The notes under the pieces: generated by a model
Told to the model about the DNA's origin: nothing
Seen by the model: only the letters and a program-made list of their open reading frames with translations
Database searches by the model: none
Shown here: in pieces, positions 5,078 through 8,882 of the stretch
How the letters are laid out: every line of letters begins with the position of its first letter
Position numbering within the stretch: position 1 is the stretch's first letter
Translations under genes and position numbers: made by a program
Assembly: GCA_902775835.1 (NCBI GenBank)
Contig: CACYNZ010000147.1
Span: forward strand, 1 to 8,882
Source: an uncultured Eubacteriales bacterium
Lineage (GTDB): Bacteria; Bacillota_A; Clostridia; Christensenellales; Aristaeellaceae
DNA: 8,882 bases
Direction: 5' to 3'

Positions 5078-8000
5078 ATGAGCCGACTTCAGGGAAGCAG
5101 AAAACCGTTATTCTGGTCAATCCTATTATCGGTTTTTGCTGTCCTCTGCATTTGCAGTTCAGCTTTTGCACAGGAAGACTGGAATATGCTGCAGATCAGC
5201 GTACAGTGGATTGATTCCGAGGGAAACATGCAGAATGTACAGGCTGTACCTGTGGAAATGGAAGGTCAGCAGGTCTTCTGGGCCAGCATTCCTTCTGGAA
5301 TTCCTGAGTCTGTCAGCGTGTATTATTACCATCCCGCGCATGAAGCATACAGCTTCTATCCTGAAAACGGAGCAATGCTCCCTGTTCAGGACGCGGGAGA
5401 TCAAATGAATGAGCTGTCAGCCATTCAGATCAGCGCAATGGACACAGACGGCAGTATTGCGGATATGTATACACTGTATGTATCATCTGCTCCAGCGCCT
5501 GTTTTGGATGCATCAGCGGCTGAAGAAGGTTATCCCGCGGCAGGGGATGAAGTCGATTCTCTGCCGGAGCAGACCGTTGCTGAAGGAACAGTGGATGGCG
5601 GCCTTTTGGCCCCGGAAGTCCCGCAGTCTACAATGCCGGATACTGTTCCGACATCAACTGCGGAAGAAGCGGGTCCAGGGCCGGGAAACGTGGAAGCTCC
5701 TGTCGTACCGGATACGCTCATGCCTCAGCAGGAAACGCAGCCTGTTCAAGGCAGAGACATACCGGTATTGGCCATGACAGAAGCAGGAGAAGTACTGGCT
5801 CAATCCAGTGTCATGATCAACCCGGGTCAGACGCTTGCTGTCCGTGCTCCGGGATTGGAAGGATTCCATCTCATCGCAGGAACACCGGAACAGGTAGAGC
5901 TTACGATGGGCCAGGATGGCACTGTAAATTACGAGAGCATCACGTTCTATTTTGCCAGAACGCTGAGTCCGGTTTCCGTGACAGTTTCCAGTGCTGCCGG
6001 AAATGAGATCATTGGAAGTCAGTCCGTGACGGTTCAGCCCGGAAGTTCTGTTACAGTGTATCGTGAAAGTTTTGAGGGTTATGAGGCAGACGAGGGTACA
6101 CCTGAATACCTGGTCATCACGGCAGATGAGCAAGGAAATGTATCGCCAGCCAATCCGGTTTTTACTTATCATAAGGCTGCCGTTGCCAAAAATGTGGTTG
6201 TGCTCTGGCAGACCGTAACCGGTGAAGCTCTTGCACGTGAAGAGATTGTTCTTCATGCCGGAGAGTCTGTAACTGTTTACAGGAAGGAATTCGAAGGATA
6301 TCGGTATGCTGAGGGTACGCCCGAGGCCATTTCGCTTACCGTCACTGATACCGGTGAAGTGTCGGTTGCTGCACCTGTTTTCTATTATGAGCCTCTTCCG
6401 GCACCTGTCATGACCGGTACTGGCTATGCGGTCTGGCAGACAGCAGACGGGGATATTCTCCAGGCACGCAATATCACTGTAAACCGTGGGGAATCTGTTA
6501 CCGTCCAGGCAGAAACTTTTCAGGGGTACAGACTTCTGGAGGGAAATCCGGCTGAGATAACCATGATATTGGATGAAAACGGCAAGGTGCAGCCTGAAAA
6601 TGCCATGTTCATCTATGAATTGATTCCGGTCGTTACAGCGACGCCTGTGCCGACGCCTACCATGGCACCGGTACAGGTCAGAATCCGGTATGTGGATCAG
6701 GGTGGTAATCCGATTCGCCCGGATCAGATGATCACCATGAATGTGCCGAGCGAAGCTGTGGTTTCCCCTGAAGATGTTGTGATTCCCGAAGAATTTGATG
6801 CCCACAGTGCTTCTGCAATTCATATTCAGGTGGATGAACAGGGGAATGTCACGCCTGCTGAGGCAGTATTCAGTTTCCGGCATCAGGAAGCAGAAGAAAC
6901 ACCCATTCCGATGGGTGCCATGATCAACCGCTGGGCTGAAACCAATACCCAGGGGGTGAATGTCCGTCGCGGCAGCGGCAAGGATACATCCGTGGTTACC
7001 ACTGTGAGAAATTCTGGCAGCAAGATATATGCGATCGAGGAAGTCATGAACGGGAAAGGAGAAACATGGACGCGGATCATGGTTGATGGCACTGAAGGGT
7101 TCATCATGAGTGATTTTGTTCATGTTCTCACTCAGGCTCAGAGTGACGATTATTCAGATACGCTTGCTTCGCCTGTCCCAGGGTTTACCACAATTATTAC
7201 GCCAACCCCTGAACCTGCGACACCGGAACCTACAGCTACGGTAGAGCCGACGCCTACTCCTGTACCTGAAACACCTACCCCTGTGCCAGAAACACCTACC
7301 CCTGCGCCGGCAACAGCAACCCCTGTACCGCCAACAGAAGCCCCTACAGCGGTTCCGGTGACGAGTGCCCCGACGGCAACAGCTGTTCCGGTAACAGCCA
7401 CTCCAGTCCCTGAACAGTACCGTGGATATGCTCTGACCAAAGACGTGGTTGCTTTGCGGACTGAAGTGTCTAACGCTGACACGAGCATTATCAAGCGTGT
7501 CGCGGCATCGACACTGGTTGAAGTGCGTTATCAGGTGTTTGACGAAGCTGGAAGGCCGTGGAGTCAGGTTGCGCTTCTGGACCAGAGTCTGGGGTTCATT
7601 CCGGATGAATCGCTGAGAAGAATTAATGATCAGGAAGCCAAATTCTATATTGATGCATGGAATGATCTCTATGCCACAGCTTCTCCGACACCCTATTCAA
7701 GTCCTGAACCGCTTCAGATTTCAGGTTATGCCTATACTATTGGGGATGATGTTCCCTTCAGGAACACGTACAGTGACAGAAGCGTAATTCTGTCTGTCCT
7801 GCCGCGGGATACTGCCGTTTATGTTGCTGGGCAGGTCTACAATACAGAGGACGGCTGGCCATGGCATCTGATTGTGCATAACGGAACATGGGGATACATT
7901 CGCAGTGATATGCTGCGGATGATGAACAGTGAGGAAGAAAGCAGGTATCTGAGTCAGGGACCTTCCTCAGCGCCTTCTGTTCAGATCACCGTTCAGCCGT

Positions 8001-8882
8001 ATGATCCCAGCAGTCTTTCGAGTTATGGTTATATCTATGCACGGAACAACGGCGCTGTGAATGTACGCCGAACGCCGAGCACTGGCGATACAACCATTAA
8101 GAAACTTCGCAACTATGCATTTTGCCTTGTACTTGGAACACAGACGGTGAATAACAGAACCTGGTATCAGATTCAGTACGATGATGTTACCGGTTATGTT
8201 GCTGGTGATTATTTCGTACAGATGAGTCTTGCTGAGCTGGAAGAGTTTATTGGAGGTCCGGAATATCAGCAGGGCCTGAAGAACAATTCTTCTTCCAACA
8301 GTCCAGGCGCGACCGCAGCGCCCGTTGTCTCCCAGGAAGAGCAGAATGTCAATCGGTGGACAAATCCTGAAAGCGGTTTGAATGTCAGTTATGCCACATG
8401 GGCCCCGTTTGCCACGACGGCCCCGATAGTCACCCCTGCATCCACAGATGTATCAGCTGCAGGTGCTTCCCCGACAGCGGCGTCCTCAGCCGGCATTACT
8501 GCAACTCCTGCGCCTACAATGGCAGGCACTGCGGAAGCGACGGCATCCTCAAGTCCTCTGGAAACAGTACCTGTTTCGACTGAAGAAGCTGAAAATCTGG
8601 AAGATCACGGGTCAGGTGCTGGCTGGATTATTGCACTGATTGTCATTCTGATAGCTGCCGGAGTCGGTTCCATTTACTATCTGCACAGGAAAAACAGACG
8701 CCAGACCGCACAGCGTGCAGCTCAAAGAAAAGCTCAGGCTGTCAGCCGGCAGGGCCAGGCTGCGAATGCACAGAAGGCATCCACAGGCATGTATAACCGA
8801 AATGGAAGCGGGCAGCCCATACGTCCCTCCACTCCAGTGAAACCGGTTCCCCATACCGGCGCATCTGCTTCCGGTTCTGCAA
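5078..8882 (+). CDS. Large exported MucBP-like/SH3b repeat surface protein with C-terminal membrane anchor (3' end outside window)
   Basis: The frame stays open to the right edge, giving 1268 codons. Residues 1-31 are a signal peptide (basic start, hydrophobic core, cleavage after AFA). An N-terminal domain (32-145) is followed by an acidic Pro-rich stretch (146-226). Five MucBP-like beta repeats follow at about 228-295, 299-365, 370-438, 449-514 and 532-602. Four SH3b-like domains lie at about 615-685, 781-851, 881-950 and 983-1050. A Thr/Pro linker (708-780) separates the first two, and a Ser/Thr/Ala stalk follows the fourth. W1183-H1203 is a membrane helix, then a basic Gln/Ala-rich tail of at least 65 residues. 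In known families SH3b domains bind peptidoglycan and MucBP repeats occur in adhesins, so a cell-wall or surface-contact role is inferred. No enzyme domain is visible. The name and precise ligand are unknown to me, and the end of the protein could add domains. Confidence 0.9.
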   Translation, partial: MSRLQGSRKPLFWSILLSVFAVLCICSSAFAQEDWNMLQISVQWIDSEGNMQNVQAVPVEMEGQQVFWASIPSGIPESVSVYYYHPAHEAYSFYPENGAMLPVQDAGDQMNELSAIQISAMDTDGSIADMYTLYVSSAPAPVLDASAAEEGYPAAGDEVDSLPEQTVAEGTVDGGLLAPEVPQSTMPDTVPTSTAEEAGPGPGNVEAPVVPDTLMPQQETQPVQGRDIPVLAMTEAGEVLAQSSVMINPGQTLAVRAPGLEGFHLIAGTPEQVELTMGQDGTVNYESITFYFARTLSPVSVTVSSAAGNEIIGSQSVTVQPGSSVTVYRESFEGYEADEGTPEYLVITADEQGNVSPANPVFTYHKAAVAKNVVVLWQTVTGEALAREEIVLHAGESVTVYRKEFEGYRYAEGTPEAISLTVTDTGEVSVAAPVFYYEPLPAPVMTGTGYAVWQTADGDILQARNITVNRGESVTVQAETFQGYRLLEGNPAEITMILDENGKVQPENAMFIYELIPVVTATPVPTPTMAPVQVRIRYVDQGGNPIRPDQMITMNVPSEAVVSPEDVVIPEEFDAHSASAIHIQVDEQGNVTPAEAVFSFRHQEAEETPIPMGAMINRWAETNTQGVNVRRGSGKDTSVVTTVRNSGSKIYAIEEVMNGKGETWTRIMVDGTEGFIMSDFVHVLTQAQSDDYSDTLASPVPGFTTIITPTPEPATPEPTATVEPTPTPVPETPTPVPETPTPAPATATPVPPTEAPTAVPVTSAPTATAVPVTATPVPEQYRGYALTKDVVALRTEVSNADTSIIKRVAASTLVEVRYQVFDEAGRPWSQVALLDQSLGFIPDESLRRINDQEAKFYIDAWNDLYATASPTPYSSPEPLQISGYAYTIGDDVPFRNTYSDRSVILSVLPRDTAVYVAGQVYNTEDGWPWHLIVHNGTWGYIRSDMLRMMNSEEESRYLSQGPSSAPSVQITVQPYDPSSLSSYGYIYARNNGAVNVRRTPSTGDTTIKKLRNYAFCLVLGTQTVNNRTWYQIQYDDVTGYVAGDYFVQMSLAELEEFIGGPEYQQGLKNNSSSNSPGATAAPVVSQEEQNVNRWTNPESGLNVSYATWAPFATTAPIVTPASTDVSAAGASPTAASSAGITATPAPTMAGTAEATASSSPLETVPVSTEEAENLEDHGSGAGWIIALIVILIAAGVGSIYYLHRKNRRQTAQRAAQRKAQAVSRQGQAANAQKASTGMYNRNGSGQPIRPSTPVKPVPHTGASASGSA
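5759..6883 (+). repeat. Five diverged MucBP-like protein repeats within the surface-protein gene
   Basis: Each unit is about 65-71 residues. It opens with a strand of the type VxVxWQTxxGE, continues with xESVTVYRxxFEGYxxxEGTPE, and closes with a DExGxVxPAxxxFxY strand. Units 1-4 share the G-[YF]-x(4)-G-x-P core (for example EGYEADEGTP in unit 2 and EGYRYAEGTP in unit 3). Unit 5 is more diverged and looks closest to classical MucBP (RYVDQGGNPI). The DNA is not identical between units, so duplication is old. Confidence 0.75.
6920..8227 (+). repeat. Four SH3b-like domains within the surface-protein gene
   Basis: Domains 1 and 4 match the SH3b pattern best, with VNVRRGSGKDTS and VNVRRTPSTGDTT after the first strand and GFIMSDFV and GYVAGDYF at the end. 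Domains 2 and 3 have degenerate openings (VALRTEVSNADTS and VPFRNTYSDRS) but keep the terminal GFIPDE and GYIRSD turn. The last two retain W or Y residues in the middle strand (DGWPWHLI and TWYQIQY). Degenerate members may have lost ligand binding. Confidence 0.75.
7259..7342 (+). repeat. Tandem 21-base repeats encoding a Pro/Thr linker
   Basis: Four 21-base units encode PVPETPT, PVPETPT, PAPATAT and PVPPTEA, diverging from left to right. They lie within a longer Thr/Pro/Ala linker (residues 708-780) that joins the first SH3b domain to the others. Such a linker is expected to be extended and flexible, and repeat number could vary between strains by slippage. Confidence 0.7.

Noticed and set aside
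5137..5160. Possible lipoprotein cleavage site in the signal peptide of the large protein
   Set aside because: The Cys residues at 24 and 26 lack the small residues expected just before a lipobox Cys, while AFA before Gln32 is a good ordinary signal-peptidase site.
4717..5214. A 165-codon plus-strand frame covering the intergenic region and the start of the large gene
   Set aside because: It runs through the strong promoter and the signal-peptide coding region in another frame, lacks a ribosome binding site, and its translation is not recognisable.
5654..7123. A 489-codon open frame on the minus strand inside the large surface-protein gene
   Set aside because: It is antisense to the well-supported exported protein, has no recognisable domain, and its composition (many His, Arg, Ser and Cys) is what one expects from the complement of this coding sequence.
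7150..7494. A 114-codon minus-strand frame with Gly/Val/Thr repeats
   Set aside because: It is the reverse complement of the Thr/Pro linker, and the low-complexity repeat pattern is a by-product of that linker.

Overview
The window looks like a chromosomal segment of a low-to-mid GC Gram-positive bacterium, most likely a gut-type Clostridia (Bacillota). This is inferred from strong AGGAGG-type ribosome binding sites, sigma-A-like promoters, the ecfA1-ecfA2-ecfT gene order, and a very large exported protein that combines MucBP-like repeats, Thr/Pro linkers and bacterial SH3 domains. No species can be named from the sequence alone. I see no tRNA, rRNA, CRISPR array, insertion sequence or phage gene.

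Left part (about 1-2320, minus strand). The shared energizing module of group II ECF vitamin transporters is encoded as ecfA1 > ecfA2 > ecfT. The reading frames overlap by 16 and 11 bases, and ecfT runs off the left edge. A good extended -10 promoter (2291-2319) lies just upstream of ecfA1. It shows that translation starts at 2258 and not at the earlier in-frame ATG at 2300. No substrate-binding S component is present, so it must be encoded elsewhere.

Middle part (2324-4519). A membrane-anchored calcineurin-like metallophosphoesterase (minus) sits directly upstream of the ecf genes. Two of its metal-site signature positions are altered (GEHD and GHTL). Across a 70-base gap, a DIM6/NTAB-type flavin reductase family gene runs in the opposite direction. 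Its 3' end overlaps by 10 bases the 3' end of a convergent RimJ/RimL-type GNAT acetyltransferase gene.

Right part (4520-8882). A 558-base region without a convincing gene contains several small inverted repeats and a near-consensus promoter (TTGACA-17-TACAAT). The promoter drives a gene that starts at 5078 and is still open at the right edge, with more than 1268 codons. The product has a signal peptide, an N-terminal extracellular domain, five MucBP-like beta repeats, a Thr/Pro linker, four SH3b-like domains, a Ser/Thr/Ala stalk, one transmembrane helix and a basic Gln/Ala-rich tail. It is probably an envelope protein that contacts peptidoglycan or other surface ligands.

The genes do not form one obvious pathway. 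The ecf operon is a clear functional unit, and the rest are neighbours with independent roles. I found no convincing new multi-gene system. The most unusual items are the altered metallophosphoesterase active site and the architecture of the large surface protein.
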